Below, one piece after another: positions 16,753 through 25,824 of a stretch of DNA of 64,000 nt (the stretch's first letter is position 1; every line of letters starts with the position of its first letter). The notes under the pieces were generated by a model, which was given only the letters and a program-made list of their open reading frames with translations, did no database searches and was not told the origin of the DNA. The translations under genes and the position numbers were made by a program. The stretch is from contig NZ_AQUY01000003.1 of assembly GCF_000372445.1 (NCBI RefSeq), positions 1-64,000 of the forward strand, in the 5' to 3' direction. The stretch comes from Corynebacterium ulceribovis DSM 45146. GTDB taxonomy: Bacteria > Actinomycetota > Actinomycetes > Mycobacteriales > Mycobacteriaceae.

Positions 16753-17529
16753 TTAGCCGAACTCACCGGAGATGTAGCGGCGAGTGGTTTCGTTATCTGG
16801 GTTCGAGAAAATCTTCTCGGTTGGGCCAACTTCAATCAGCTGACCTGGCTTGCCAGTTGCTTCCAGGGAGTAGAAAGCGGTCTGGTCAGCAACACGCTGC
16901 GCCTGCTGCATGTTGTGGGTCACGATGACGATGGTGAACTCTTCCTTGAGTTCGTGAATCAAGTCTTCGATAGCCAGGGTGGAGATTGGGTCCAGAGCGG
17001 AGCATGGCTCGTCCATCAGCAGAACTTCTGGCTCGACCGCGATGGCGCGGGCGATGCACAGGCGCTGCTGCTGACCACCGGACAGGCCGCCACCTGGCTT
17101 GTCCAGGCGGTCCTTAACTTCTTCCCACAGGTTTGCGCCACGCAGGGAACGCTCGCAGATTTCCTTCAGCTTCTTCGAGTTCTTTTCACCCGACAGCTTC
17201 AGACCAGCGACGACGTTTTCTTCGATGGACATGGTTGGGAATGGGTTTGGCTTCTGGAAGACCATGCCGATGGTGTTACGCACGGACACTGGGTCGACCT
17301 TAGGGCCGTAGATGTTCTCGCCGTCCAGCAGAATCTCGCCGGTTGCGTATGCGCCTGGGGTGACCTCGTGCATGCGGTTCAGGCAGCGCAGCACCGTGGA
17401 CTTACCGCAGCCGGATGGGCCGATGAAGGCGGTCACGGACTTTGGCGGGATGGTGAGGTTGACGTCTTTAACAGCGTGGAAGTCGCCGTAGAAAATGTCG
17501 ACGTCTTTGAGTTCAAGGCTCTTAGCCAT
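16753..17529 (-). CDS. pstB: Phosphate ABC transporter ATPase PstB
   Basis: 258 residues, the usual PstB length. Walker [10 protein letters not shown] (about 37-45), Q-loop VFQKPNPFP, signature [14 protein letters not shown], Walker [13 protein letters not shown] and H-loop VTHNMQQA are complete. It powers high-affinity phosphate uptake. Last gene of pstSCAB, 30 nt after pstA, preceded by AGGAG. Confidence 0.96.
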   Translation of the reverse strand: MAKSLELKDVDIFYGDFHAVKDVNLTIPPKSVTAFIGPSGCGKSTVLRCLNRMHEVTPGAYATGEILLDGENIYGPKVDPVSVRNTIGMVFQKPNPFPTMSIEENVVAGLKLSGEKNSKKLKEICERSLRGANLWEEVKDRLDKPGGGLSGGQQQRLCIARAIAVEPEVLLMDEPCSALDPISTLAIEDLIHELKEEFTIVIVTHNMQQAQRVADQTAFYSLEATGKPGQLIEVGPTEKIFSNPDNETTRRYISGEFG

Positions 17530-17559
17530 TGTTCAATGTCTCCTGATGTGGTGGGACGG

Positions 17560-18480
17560 TTAGTGGGTCTTAACCGAGAACTTCGCCGAGATAACCCGGG
17601 CGGCAACGTTAATGAGGGCGATGAGGAGCACCAAGGTCAGAGCTGCACCCCACATCTTGTCAGCAGCTGGGCCGGTGGTACCGGACTTGTACAAGTCCAG
17701 CATCATCAGCGGCAGCGAGGACTGCGACGCACCAAATGGGTTCCATTCGATGCGGTTGACGGTAGAAACCAGAATCAGCATTGGTGCGGATTCGCCCATC
17801 ACACGTGCGATAGCCAGCATGATGCCGGTCACGATGCCGGACAGGGCGGTTGGCAGCACAATCTTCGCAATGGTCTTCCACTTCGGCACACCCAAAGCGT
17901 AGGAAGCTTCACGCAGGTCCTGCGGCACAACACGCAGCATTTCTTCGGTGTTACGCACCACGATTGGCACCATCAGCAGCACCAGTGCCAGCGCCACAGC
18001 GAAACCGGAACGCGACTGGCCAAGCAGCACAATCCACAGCGAGTAGATGAACAGCGCAGCAACGATGGAAGGCACACCGGACAGAATGTCCACCATGAAG
18101 GTGGTGATTTTGCCCAAGCGGGAGTTACCGGCGTATTCAACGAGGTAAATCGCCACGAAGATACCGATTGGAATGGAGAACACCGATGCGGCAACAGCCT
18201 GCACCAGGGTACCGATGATGCCGTGCAGCGCACCGCCACCTTCGTCACCGTAAAGAATGCGGAACTGAGACTTGGTCCACCAGTCAGCGGTGAACACGAC
18301 ACCGGAACCACGGATGAGCAGTTCCACGAGCACCCACACCAGAGGAATGAAGGCCAACGCCATAGCGGCGTACACGATGACCGTCATGAAGGTGTTCATG
18401 GACTTGCGGCGACCGGAAATGTCGGTGAACGCCGACTTAGTAGCCGCTGGCTTCTGAGTAGTTGGAGTTGCAGTAGTCAT
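17560..18480 (-). CDS. pstA: Phosphate ABC transporter permease PstA
   Basis: 306 residues from ATG 18480; GGAGG lies 8 nt upstream, while GTG 18486 would leave too little spacing. Six membrane helices are visible, with the permease EAA-type loop REASYALGVPKWKTIAKIVLP near 200 that contacts PstB. It forms the membrane channel with PstC. The stop is 30 nt before pstB. Confidence 0.95.
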   Translation of the reverse strand: MTTATPTTQKPAATKSAFTDISGRRKSMNTFMTVIVYAAMALAFIPLVWVLVELLIRGSGVVFTADWWTKSQFRILYGDEGGGALHGIIGTLVQAVAASVFSIPIGIFVAIYLVEYAGNSRLGKITTFMVDILSGVPSIVAALFIYSLWIVLLGQSRSGFAVALALVLLMVPIVVRNTEEMLRVVPQDLREASYALGVPKWKTIAKIVLPTALSGIVTGIMLAIARVMGESAPMLILVSTVNRIEWNPFGASQSSLPLMMLDLYKSGTTGPAADKMWGAALTLVLLIALINVAARVISAKFSVKTH

Positions 18481-18494
18481 TGTCACTTCCTCCC

Positions 18495-19538
18495 TTATGC
18501 CGATGCCTTGCCGACCACGGCACGAGCTGCGGCGTTAACAATGAAGGTCAGGAAGAACAGGACCAGACCGGCGGACATGTAGGCACCAGCCATGAGGTCA
18601 TTGTTGAATTCCTGTGCGTGCAATGCAATGTGAGTTGCGAAGGTGTTACCACCGTCGAAAAGCGAACCGGTGAAGGCCGCGGACGATGCAATCACCATGT
18701 AGAGCGCCATCGTTTCACCCAGCGCACGACCCAGGCCCAGCATGGAGCCAGAGATGTAACCGGACAGGCCGAATGGCAGCACGGTCATGCGGACAACTTC
18801 CCAGCGGGTAGCGCCCAGTGCCAGTGCAGATTCGATGTGGCCCTTCGGGGTCTGAACGAAAACTTCACGCGCGGTGGACGCGATAATTGGCAGAATCATA
18901 ATTGCCAAGACGATGCCACCGGTAAAGAGGTTACGAGAGGTCGAGAAGCTTGGGGAGTTTTCGTGCAGTGCGAACAGCACGAAGCCACCAGCCCAGCTGT
19001 TAATCCAATCGTAGAATGGGCCCAGGAATGGACCCAAGACCATGAAGCCCCAGATACCGTAAACAATCGACGGGACTGCAGCTAGCAGGTCAACGAGGAA
19101 CCCGAGTGGGCGGACCCAGCTCTTCGGGCAGTAGTTCGACAAGAAGATAGCAATACCAAGGGCAATTGGCATTGCGATGATCAGTGCGACCAACGACACG
19201 GTCACCGTGGTGAAGAACAGGTTCGGAATACCGAACTGCATTGCCGTGGTATCGGCGAGGTTCCATTCGCCACCATAGGTGAAGAAGTTGGCGTCATTGT
19301 TCATCAAAGATGGCACCGCACGCATCAGCAGGAAGACGCCGACTGCAGCGATGATGATGGTGACAAGCCAAGAAGAACCAACGGACAGAATCTGGAAGAC
19401 CCGGTCACCTGGGCGAATCACGCCAGCGCCAGTGGTGGTGGCAGTGGTTTGCGTTTCCTTCGTCGGAGACGGGGTGCCGGTGGCCATCAGCATCGGTTCT
19501 TTTTCCGCTACTGCTTCACCGGGTTGTGGGCTAGTCAT
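18495..19538 (-). CDS. pstC: Phosphate ABC transporter permease PstC
   Basis: 347 residues from ATG 19538, which has AAGGATACGGAG just upstream; a longer frame to 19580 is less likely. After a 45-residue hydrophilic N-terminus come about six helices, with an EAA-type loop ESALALGATRWEVVRMTVLP (about 235-255). It pairs with PstA. A strong hairpin (19587-19621) separates it from pstS. Confidence 0.95.
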   Translation of the reverse strand: MTSPQPGEAVAEKEPMLMATGTPSPTKETQTTATTTGAGVIRPGDRVFQILSVGSSWLVTIIIAAVGVFLLMRAVPSLMNNDANFFTYGGEWNLADTTAMQFGIPNLFFTTVTVSLVALIIAMPIALGIAIFLSNYCPKSWVRPLGFLVDLLAAVPSIVYGIWGFMVLGPFLGPFYDWINSWAGGFVLFALHENSPSFSTSRNLFTGGIVLAIMILPIIASTAREVFVQTPKGHIESALALGATRWEVVRMTVLPFGLSGYISGSMLGLGRALGETMALYMVIASSAAFTGSLFDGGNTFATHIALHAQEFNNDLMAGAYMSAGLVLFFLTFIVNAAARAVVGKASA

Positions 19539-19586
19539 AGCTCCGTATCCTTTGTTGATATTGGTGAAAAGTGATTGCACACTAAA

Positions 19587-19621
19587 GACCCCCGAGCGCC
19601 GTTTGAGTCACTTCGGGGGTC
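19587..19621 (-). terminator. Intercistronic hairpin between pstS and pstC
   Basis: On the minus strand GACCCCCGA pairs with TCGGGGGTC across 17 nt, followed by TTTAGT, a weak U-tract. Placed between the binding-protein gene and the permease genes, it would let pstS be expressed above pstCAB by partial termination or by protecting the upstream mRNA. Confidence 0.65.
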
Positions 19622-19650
19622 CTAATTAGGCCGAAGCCCAAGTGCAGGAG

Positions 19651-20763
19651 TTACTTAATGGCGTCGACAGCCGCAACCAGCTTGTCCTTGTAAGCGCCCT
19701 TAACTGGGATGAAGCCCAGCTCGGACAGCTTGTCGGTCTGACCCTTTTCCAGAGCGATGGTCAGGAAGTCCTTGACCATGTCGCGGGTGGTCTCGTCGTA
19801 GCCAGCGGAGCAGACGATTTCGTAGGTGGTCAGAACCAGTGGGTATGCACCCTCGGTGTCCATGGCGAACAGAGCCTTGGAGTCGATGACCATGTTGTGG
19901 GAGTCTTCTGGAGTCTTGTACTTCAGGTTTTCCAGAGCAACACCGACGGAGTCAGCGTTCAGAGCAACTGGGCCGTTACCGAAGTCGATCTCAGCAACGC
20001 CGAGGTCCTTTTCGGTTGCGAAGCCGGACTCAACGTAGGTGATGGAGTTCTTGGTTGCTGCAACCTGGTCAGCAACACCGGAGGAACCGGAAGCACCGGA
20101 GCCAGCGCCTGGGAAGACCTTGGATGGCTCGTGTGGCCATGCGTCACCGGCAGAAGCCTTCAGGAACTTCTGGAAGTTGTCGGTGGTGCCGGACTCGTCG
20201 GAGCGGTGAACAACGGTGATGTTCTCGGAAGGCAGTTCAACGCCCTCGTTGAGCTTCTTGATTGCTTCGTCGTCCCACTTCTTGATCTTGCCGTCGAAGA
20301 TTTCAGCGATGACTTCTGGGGTCAGAGCCAGCTTGTCGACGCCTTCCAGGTTGTAGGCAATCGCAACTGGGCCGATGACCATTGGCAGGTGCCATGCTTC
20401 GTTGCCACCGCAACGCTTTGCAGCTGGTTCGACTTCTTCGTCCTTCAGTGGGGAGTCGGAGCCACCGAAAGCGACAGTGCCGGCGGTGAACTGCTTGACA
20501 CCAGCACCGGAGCCGGAAGCGTTGTAGGACAGTGCAGCGCCGTCAACGTTCTCGGAGTAGAGCTGGTTGAAAAGGTCCATAGCCTTCTGCTGGGAGGAAG
20601 CGCCCTCGCCAGTCAGCTGGCCGGAAGTACCGGACAGGTTCAGGTCGGAAGCGGACTTATCGTCGCCGCCGTTGCTGGTGTCCTCAGAGCAAGCAGAAAG
20701 GACGAGGGAGCCTGCTGCGACAAGGCCAATCAGGCCTGCAGTGCGCTTGAAGTTCGGGTTCAC
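19651..20763 (-). CDS. pstS: Phosphate-binding lipoprotein PstS
   Basis: 370 residues from GTG 20763, preceded by GGAGG at 5 nt; the longer frame to 20799 is rejected. A signal peptide with lipobox LSAC (about 21-24) indicates lipid anchoring outside the membrane. Phosphate-binding signatures include GEGASSQQKAMDLFN near the mature N-terminus and VHRSDESGTTDNFQKFL, with the Ser/Asp/Thr ligands. It captures phosphate for PstCAB. First gene of pstSCAB. Confidence 0.95.
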   Translation of the reverse strand: MNPNFKRTAGLIGLVAAGSLVLSACSEDTSNGGDDKSASDLNLSGTSGQLTGEGASSQQKAMDLFNQLYSENVDGAALSYNASGSGAGVKQFTAGTVAFGGSDSPLKDEEVEPAAKRCGGNEAWHLPMVIGPVAIAYNLEGVDKLALTPEVIAEIFDGKIKKWDDEAIKKLNEGVELPSENITVVHRSDESGTTDNFQKFLKASAGDAWPHEPSKVFPGAGSGASGSSGVADQVAATKNSITYVESGFATEKDLGVAEIDFGNGPVALNADSVGVALENLKYKTPEDSHNMVIDSKALFAMDTEGAYPLVLTTYEIVCSAGYDETTRDMVKDFLTIALEKGQTDKLSELGFIPVKGAYKDKLVAAVDAIK

Positions 20764-20987
20764 GTTTTCCTCCGTGTAAGACAAGTTGAGTATGAACATT
20801 CGTTCACGCGTCAGCTAAGAAACTTAACGAACCCGGGTGTCTACTAAGCACAATCAAGGTTAATTTAAAGTGAATTAGTAGGTCGATTAGGTCACTTCCA
20901 CTTTAAATAGGGCTAATTGACCACAGACCAATCTGAGAATTAGCTTTAATTTCTTATGTTCTTCACTTTCAGTTTGCCCGCGAACAG
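20764..20987 (-). promoter_or_regulatory. pstS upstream region with two inverted repeats
   Basis: The AT-rich region between mshD and pstS contains TGAAC-N4-GTTCA (20793-20806) and a wider pair, TTTAAAGTG (20864-20872) with CACTTTAAA (20899-20907). PhoR-type control of pstSCAB is known in C. glutamicum, so these are candidate regulator sites, but I cannot match them to a known consensus. No convincing -35/-10 pair was chosen. Confidence 0.4.
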
Positions 20988-21920
20988 CTACTGGACGTAG
21001 GTACAGTCGCGGCGACTGATGATAAATCCATTATTTTCGTAGCTTCGCACCGCCGCTGCATTGTCGCCTTCGACATACAACACGATCCGGTCCAGCCCGC
21101 CCTGCTGCAGCCGAGCCATCCCCACTCGTGTCAGCCACGAACCAATTCCCCGACCCCGCGCAGCATCGGCAAGCCCAATGACATACACCTCGCCAAACGG
21201 CTTTCCATCCGACCCAGCATCCGCCGCATGCCGCTTCAACCAGTGAAATCCCAGCAACTCCTGAGTACCTTCCTGCCACACCAGCAACACATCGGAGGCG
21301 TCAAACCACGCGGTGTCCCGCCCCTGGTTCAAATCCGCCAGCGACCATCCACCCTGCTCTGGATGCCAATGGAAGGCCTCGTTATTGACCTTGAGCCATT
21401 GCTTATCGACGAAATCAGCGCCCCAACGCTCGGCAGCCGCCGGCCAGCTCAGTAGCTCCACTCCCGCTGGGGTCTCCCCCACCTCGACGGGTACGCTCAG
21501 GTCCCGCGACATCTGCAGCAATTCGCGTTGCTTGCGCATGCCACGAGTTGCCGCCAAGCTTTGCGCGGCAGCGATATCCCCATGCGCCCAGACTTGAGCG
21601 CCATCAGAGCTGGCCACCACATCTAACAAAATAGAGCCCAGCCCACGACGTCGAAAAGCGGGGTCGACCACCAACTCAGCCGACACGGGGGTGCCCGGCG
21701 CGATCGCAAGGATCGCTGCCACCGGCGCTGTGCTCTCCGGGTTGATGACCGCGCCATCGGACGCCAACAAAATATGGCGGTGCCGCAGCGCAGGCTCCGT
21801 GAGGCCACGCAGAAATGCCTCCGACAGCGGCTCCACTCCGTCCTGCTCAGCGGCGCGGGCACACAGCTGCGCAATCTCCTCGGCCCGGGCCGGCGCAACA
21901 GATTTCCAATTCACAGTCAT
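20988..21920 (-). CDS. mshD: Mycothiol synthase
   Basis: Acetylates Cys-GlcN-Ins, the last step of mycothiol synthesis. 310 residues from ATG 21920 with GGGAG upstream. Two tandem GNAT domains: the N-terminal one has VDPAFRRRGLGSILLD (about 88-103) and the C-terminal one has GLADAARGRGIGSWLTR followed by VLYVEGDNAAAVRSYENNGF, the catalytic-domain ending typical of MshD. It stands alone between pstS and the LmeA-like gene, transcribed toward pstS. Confidence 0.9.
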   Translation of the reverse strand: MTVNWKSVAPARAEEIAQLCARAAEQDGVEPLSEAFLRGLTEPALRHRHILLASDGAVINPESTAPVAAILAIAPGTPVSAELVVDPAFRRRGLGSILLDVVASSDGAQVWAHGDIAAAQSLAATRGMRKQRELLQMSRDLSVPVEVGETPAGVELLSWPAAAERWGADFVDKQWLKVNNEAFHWHPEQGGWSLADLNQGRDTAWFDASDVLLVWQEGTQELLGFHWLKRHAADAGSDGKPFGEVYVIGLADAARGRGIGSWLTRVGMARLQQGGLDRIVLYVEGDNAAAVRSYENNGFIISRRDCTYVQ

Positions 21921-21983
21921 ATGGAGACTCCCTTTTCGAAGCAGCAATTAACCCATGTCTGGTCTATAGGTAACAATAGAGCT

Positions 21984-22805
21984 GTGACTGAATCCTTTAT
22001 CGACCGCCACCGCACCGTCGTCCGCAGCATCGTGGCATTGTGTTGCGTTGTTGGACTGGCAGTGCTCGCAGATTTCGGCGCCTGCATGGTCGCGGAATAT
22101 CGGATTGCGCGGCAGCTACGCACCGAAGCGAACCTCCCCACCGACCCTAAAGTGCAGGTACATGGGTTTTTCGTGTCGCAGTACTTCACTGGCAATATCC
22201 GTGCCATCACTGTCCGCACAACCGACCTGAACGCCGAAGGATTCGGGCTGGTTTCGGTGACTTCATCCGCAGAACACCTCAAAATCACCCCAAAACAGCT
22301 GCTGAGCGGCAAGTATGACCACGCGCCGACGAAAAGCTACCACTCCACGCTGCGGCTGGACGGTGTCGCGCTCGGCAAACGGCTCGGCATGACCGACCTG
22401 ATTATTGCCAACCATAAAGACATGTCCCCGCTCGGACAATGGGAAACCGAAGCGGACCTGACCGGCACAGTGGACGGCTTCGAGGCACCCGCAACGGTCC
22501 ATGTGCGACTGCGGATTGACAATGGCGATGTCTGGCTGCTGCCCGAATCAGTTATTTCTGGCCCGGTAGACCACAAATCTGACGTGGAAGCACCAGCCAC
22601 GGAGATTCCAGCGGACGTACAAAAGGAACTGATGGAGGGCTTCAAGCTCACCCTCATCCCGGGGCTGCTGCCGCTGCGCACGCCGCCGACCCGCATCTAT
22701 GTCACTGGCGGCATGGTCAATATTCAGACGGAAGAGCTGTGGACCAAAACCAGCGTGTCTGATTTGGCGCCCCAGTCCAACGACGACGAGACCAAAGACC
22801 AATAG
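21984..22805 (+). CDS. DUF2993 (LmeA-like) envelope protein
   Basis: 273 residues from GTG 21984. One N-terminal membrane helix (about 14-35, rich in Val/Ala/Cys) is followed by an extracytoplasmic DUF2993 domain (about 50-250). Mycobacterial LmeA, of the same family, binds lipid and is needed for mannan elongation in lipomannan and lipoarabinomannan. The role here is inference. Longer upstream reading would overlap mshD on the other strand and is rejected. The C-terminal 20 residues are acidic. Confidence 0.75.
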   Translation: MTESFIDRHRTVVRSIVALCCVVGLAVLADFGACMVAEYRIARQLRTEANLPTDPKVQVHGFFVSQYFTGNIRAITVRTTDLNAEGFGLVSVTSSAEHLKITPKQLLSGKYDHAPTKSYHSTLRLDGVALGKRLGMTDLIIANHKDMSPLGQWETEADLTGTVDGFEAPATVHVRLRIDNGDVWLLPESVISGPVDHKSDVEAPATEIPADVQKELMEGFKLTLIPGLLPLRTPPTRIYVTGGMVNIQTEELWTKTSVSDLAPQSNDDETKDQ

Positions 22806-22831
22806 CGCCCGTGCATCGGTAAGATCGGGGT

Positions 22832-23497
22832 ATGACTGAGCCAGACTCCAACACCACCCCGGAATCACAACCCCTGTCTGAGCTACGCCTTGATGGCTCG
22901 GAAGCAGTGAATGTTGCAGCGGAAACCGCTAAGCACACTGCTTCTCGGAATATCGAGGAGCTCGAAGGGCTACCGATTCCCGCCGATACCGCCAACCTTC
23001 GGCAGGGCCCAAATATTTCGGATGCGCTGCTGGCGCTACTGCCCCTCGTCGGTGTCTGGCGCGGCAAAGGCCAAGCCTCCACCCACGTGGACGGCGAATA
23101 CAACTTCGGCCAGCAGATTATCTTCAGCCACGACGGCGAGGACTACCTGAAGTACGACGCCCGCTTCTGGAAACTCGACGAAGACGGCAAACCAACCGGC
23201 CCAGACCTGCGCGAAACTGGCTTCTGGCGCATCAATGACAAAGACGAAATCGAGTTCACCTGCTGCCACTCCACTGGTGTGGTGGAGATTTACTACGGCG
23301 AACCAGTCACTGAACGCGCCTGGGAACTGGAGGCCGGCTCCACCTTGGTCACCGCCACTGGCCCAGCAAGCATTGGTCCAGGCAAACGTCTCTACGGTCT
23401 GATGCCGAATAATGACCTTGGCTGGGTGGATGAGCGCCGCCACGGCGACGAGTATGTGCCGCGGATGTCGGCGCAGCTGCAGCGCTGGGCTGGTTAA
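22832..23497 (+). CDS. FABP-like/nitrobindin-related beta-barrel protein
   Basis: 221 residues. After a 65-residue polar N-terminus a ten-stranded barrel domain begins LVGVWRGKGQA, the GxWxGxG motif of the nitrobindin/THAP4 family. Nitrobindins bind ferric haem through a C-terminal His. The end here reads PRMSAQLQRWAG, without an obvious His at that position, as noted for many actinobacterial relatives, so haem binding is doubtful. TAAGAT at 22820-22825 ends 6 nt before ATG 22832, suggesting a leaderless transcript. It ends 3 nt before the convergent aminotransferase gene. Confidence 0.8.
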   Translation: MTEPDSNTTPESQPLSELRLDGSEAVNVAAETAKHTASRNIEELEGLPIPADTANLRQGPNISDALLALLPLVGVWRGKGQASTHVDGEYNFGQQIIFSHDGEDYLKYDARFWKLDEDGKPTGPDLRETGFWRINDKDEIEFTCCHSTGVVEIYYGEPVTERAWELEAGSTLVTATGPASIGPGKRLYGLMPNNDLGWVDERRHGDEYVPRMSAQLQRWAG

Positions 23498-23500
23498 CCC

Positions 23501-24361
23501 CTATTCGGTCGCCAGGGCCGCGGCGACCAGCTGCTCAATAGCTGAGTCATCGGTGCGTTGCGGCAATGCGGCACCGTCAATTTCCACGACCCGTGCCGCC
23601 AGCCGCACCGAGCTGACCAGCCACACGCCGTCCGCAGCGAGCAAGTCTGCCACCGTGAGCGACGTTTCCACGCATTCCCAGCCTTGGTTGCGGGCTTCCG
23701 CGAACAGTGCCGCTTGGGTGGTTCCGGACAAAATACCTTCGCCGGGGGTTGGGGTGAGCAGGGTTCGACCGCGCACCGCGATAACGGTGGAGGTCGGCCC
23801 TTCCAACACGTTTCCTTCCGCGGAAATAAAAATCAGGTCGTCGAGGCCATGTTCTTTCGCGTAGCGCAGCGCCGCCATATTTGCCGCGTAGGACAAGGTT
23901 TTCGCGCCAATAAGCGCCCACGGCGAGGTATTGCCGTAATCGATGGAAAAACCTTTCTGTGCGGTCATCACCCGGAGCCCCGCCCGCTCCTGCTGGGTTG
24001 CTGACAGCGGGTTGAGCATAATGAACCCGGTTTGTTGCCCCGTCGATTCCCGACCACGGCTGTACACCCACCGCATGGATCCGTCGTGGCTGCTACCCCA
24101 CTGCGCGAGCGCTAGTTCGGTGGCTTTGTCCCACCGTTCCAGGTCTGGGGCCGGAAGGTTGAGCATCTGGGCGGAGCGTTGGAATCGGGTGCGGTGCCGT
24201 TCGAGGTTACAGACATGCCCGTCGCGCACCAGCATGGTTTCAAATACCCCGTCGCCACGGACTGCGGCGAGGTCATCGGCGTAAAGCAGAGGCTGGTCTT
24301 CGGGGTGCAGAGTCGGTTCTGGGGTGTAGACGTTGACCAGAACTTGCGGTGGAGTGTTCAT
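23501..24361 (-). CDS. Class IV PLP aminotransferase, aminodeoxychorismate lyase-like
   Basis: 286 residues with the fold-type IV pattern: FETMLVRDGHVCNLERHRTR (about 40-59), ALIGAKTLSYAANMAALRYA with the Schiff-base Lys near 164, DDLIFISAEGNVLEGPTSTV, and TQAALFAEARNQGW. The position next to ygfZ matches the C. glutamicum PabC-like gene. The likely role is release of 4-aminobenzoate for folate, but a branched-chain or D-amino acid aminotransferase activity cannot be excluded. The -10 TAAGAT (24369-24374, minus strand) is 7 nt before ATG, so it is probably leaderless. Confidence 0.8.
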   Translation of the reverse strand: MNTPPQVLVNVYTPEPTLHPEDQPLLYADDLAAVRGDGVFETMLVRDGHVCNLERHRTRFQRSAQMLNLPAPDLERWDKATELALAQWGSSHDGSMRWVYSRGRESTGQQTGFIMLNPLSATQQERAGLRVMTAQKGFSIDYGNTSPWALIGAKTLSYAANMAALRYAKEHGLDDLIFISAEGNVLEGPTSTVIAVRGRTLLTPTPGEGILSGTTQAALFAEARNQGWECVETSLTVADLLAADGVWLVSSVRLAARVVEIDGAALPQRTDDSAIEQLVAAALATE

Positions 24362-24368
24362 GTCTTAA

Positions 24369-24409
24369 ATCTTACGACGCTTCACTGTGACAGAAATTGT
24401 GACTAGAGT
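24369..24409. promoter_or_regulatory. Divergent promoters for aminotransferase and ygfZ-like gene
   Basis: Minus strand -10 TAAGAT at 24369-24374. Plus strand TTCACT (24381-24386), 17-nt spacer, TAGAGT (24404-24409). Each -10 is 6-7 nt from the start codon it serves, so both transcripts are expected to be leaderless within a 54-bp gap. Confidence 0.55.
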
Positions 24410-24415
24410 CGTGGT

Positions 24416-25576
24416 GTGACCAATTCTGATGTCAGCCCGATTTTGTCCTCGGTCGCCGGTGCGATGTCCCGCACCCCTGAGCCACAGAGTGAAGCTGAAA
24501 CTGCTTCTGGCACTCCTAGTTTCGCCGATTCCGTCGCGTGGCATTATGGCAATCCCCTCACGGAGCAACGCATTGTAGAAACCGGCGTGGGCGTGGTCGA
24601 TTTATCTTTCCGCCGCATCATCGCGGTGACGGGCCCCGAACGCCTGACCTGGTTGAACACACTGTTGTCCCAGGAACTGGAGACGCTGCCCGATGGGCAC
24701 TCCACTCGCGCGTTAAACCTGGATGCGCAGGGCCATGTCCTCGACGAAATCCGCGTGACCGAGCTCGATGGTACGGCGTACCTTGAGGTGGATCGCGGCG
24801 TCGATAAGCTCCTTACTTTTCTCACTCGGATGATCTTCTGGTCGGATGTCCAGGTGGAGCTGACCGACCTCACGGTGCTGGCGCTGCTTGGGTCCGGGGT
24901 TGGGCCGAATGTTTCGGAGTTCGGGGGTTTGGCATTGCCGTCTGCCGTCGATTCCGCTGTTCGAGTGCCGACGTGGCCAGAGGGTTTCATCCGCCGCGTC
25001 GCGGGCCCGTCAGCGGGTGCGGTGGAGCTCATTGTGCCGCGCGGTCAGTTGGTGGCGGCGTTCAATGGGCTTATTGACGCAGGGGCGCAGCCGCTCGGTT
25101 TGCTGGGATATGAGGCAGAGCGCGTTAATTGGCTCAAACCAATTGTTGGTGTGGATACGGATGAGCGCACCATCCCGCATGAAGCGCCATCGTGGATTGG
25201 CACAACCGCCGAGCGTGGGGCTGTTCACCTGGATAAAGGCTGCTACCGCGGACAGGAGACCGTGTCGCGAGTGCACAACTTGGGCCGGTCCCCGCGCGTG
25301 CTGGTTTTGCTGCATTTGGATGGTTCCGCGCCGGAGCTACCAATTGTTGGGGCTGCGGTTACTGCCGGCGGCCGGACCGTCGGGCGTTTGGGGTCGGTGG
25401 TGCAGCATATGGATTATGGGCCGATTGCGTTGGCTCTGATTAAGCGGGCTGCGGTGGTTGCGGCGGAGCTGACTGTCGGTGATGTGTCCGTGCAGATTGA
25501 CCCAGCAACAATGCCTGGCGAAGAGGCGGAGCGGCCTGGTCGGGTGGCTATCAATAAGCTCCGGGGCCGTGGTTAA
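24416..25576 (+). CDS. ygfZ: YgfZ/GcvT-like folate-binding protein (Fe-S maturation)
   Basis: 386 residues. The diagnostic motif KGCYRGQE (near 277-284), matching the family K-G-C-[FY]-x-G-Q-E, is present, with the GcvT-like barrel before it. YgfZ/IBA57 proteins use tetrahydrofolate to help build or repair particular [4Fe-4S] enzymes. GTG 24416 is 6 nt after a -10 box and is taken as a leaderless start. It is divergent from a probable PabC-type aminotransferase, which links two folate-related genes. Confidence 0.85.
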   Translation: MTNSDVSPILSSVAGAMSRTPEPQSEAETASGTPSFADSVAWHYGNPLTEQRIVETGVGVVDLSFRRIIAVTGPERLTWLNTLLSQELETLPDGHSTRALNLDAQGHVLDEIRVTELDGTAYLEVDRGVDKLLTFLTRMIFWSDVQVELTDLTVLALLGSGVGPNVSEFGGLALPSAVDSAVRVPTWPEGFIRRVAGPSAGAVELIVPRGQLVAAFNGLIDAGAQPLGLLGYEAERVNWLKPIVGVDTDERTIPHEAPSWIGTTAERGAVHLDKGCYRGQETVSRVHNLGRSPRVLVLLHLDGSAPELPIVGAAVTAGGRTVGRLGSVVQHMDYGPIALALIKRAAVVAAELTVGDVSVQIDPATMPGEEAERPGRVAINKLRGRG

Positions 25577-25602
25577 ACCCGGTTAGTGAACTTTGTGACG
25601 AA

Positions 25603-25641
25603 ACGCGGGTGCGGATCCGCAATTTTTTGCAGCCCCCGCGT
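25603..25641 (+). terminator. Terminator after ygfZ-like gene
   Basis: ACGCGGG (25603-25609) pairs with CCCGCGT (25635-25641), followed by CGGTTTTATT. The loop is long (25 nt). The rest of the gap to 25824 shows no gene. Confidence 0.6.
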
Positions 25642-25824
25642 CGGTTTTATTCCTGCTGGTTAAGCTAATTTCGCCGAACTTTTTAGCCCTAATTCACTGC
25701 GCAACCTGCTCGTTGCGGAATTTTTCGTGGCAATTGGCTATTGTGTGTGACAGGAACAAACTAATCATGAAAACGAGGGGCAGCCGAATTCCCGAGCTCC
25801 CCGATACACCAAGGGGGTCAGGCC

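Noticed and set aside
16717-18582. A 621-codon open frame on the plus strand
   Set aside because: It lies antisense to pstB and pstA, has low-complexity His/Gln/Asp-rich composition and no domain; it is a codon-bias shadow.
19642-20847. A 401-codon open frame opposite pstS
   Set aside because: Shadow of pstS, which has a lipobox, SD and phosphate-binding motifs.
25577-25824. Possible small RNA or gene between ygfZ and the DUF3073 gene
   Set aside because: Only a terminator-like stem was found; no convincing start codon with SD and no independent promoter-terminator pair.
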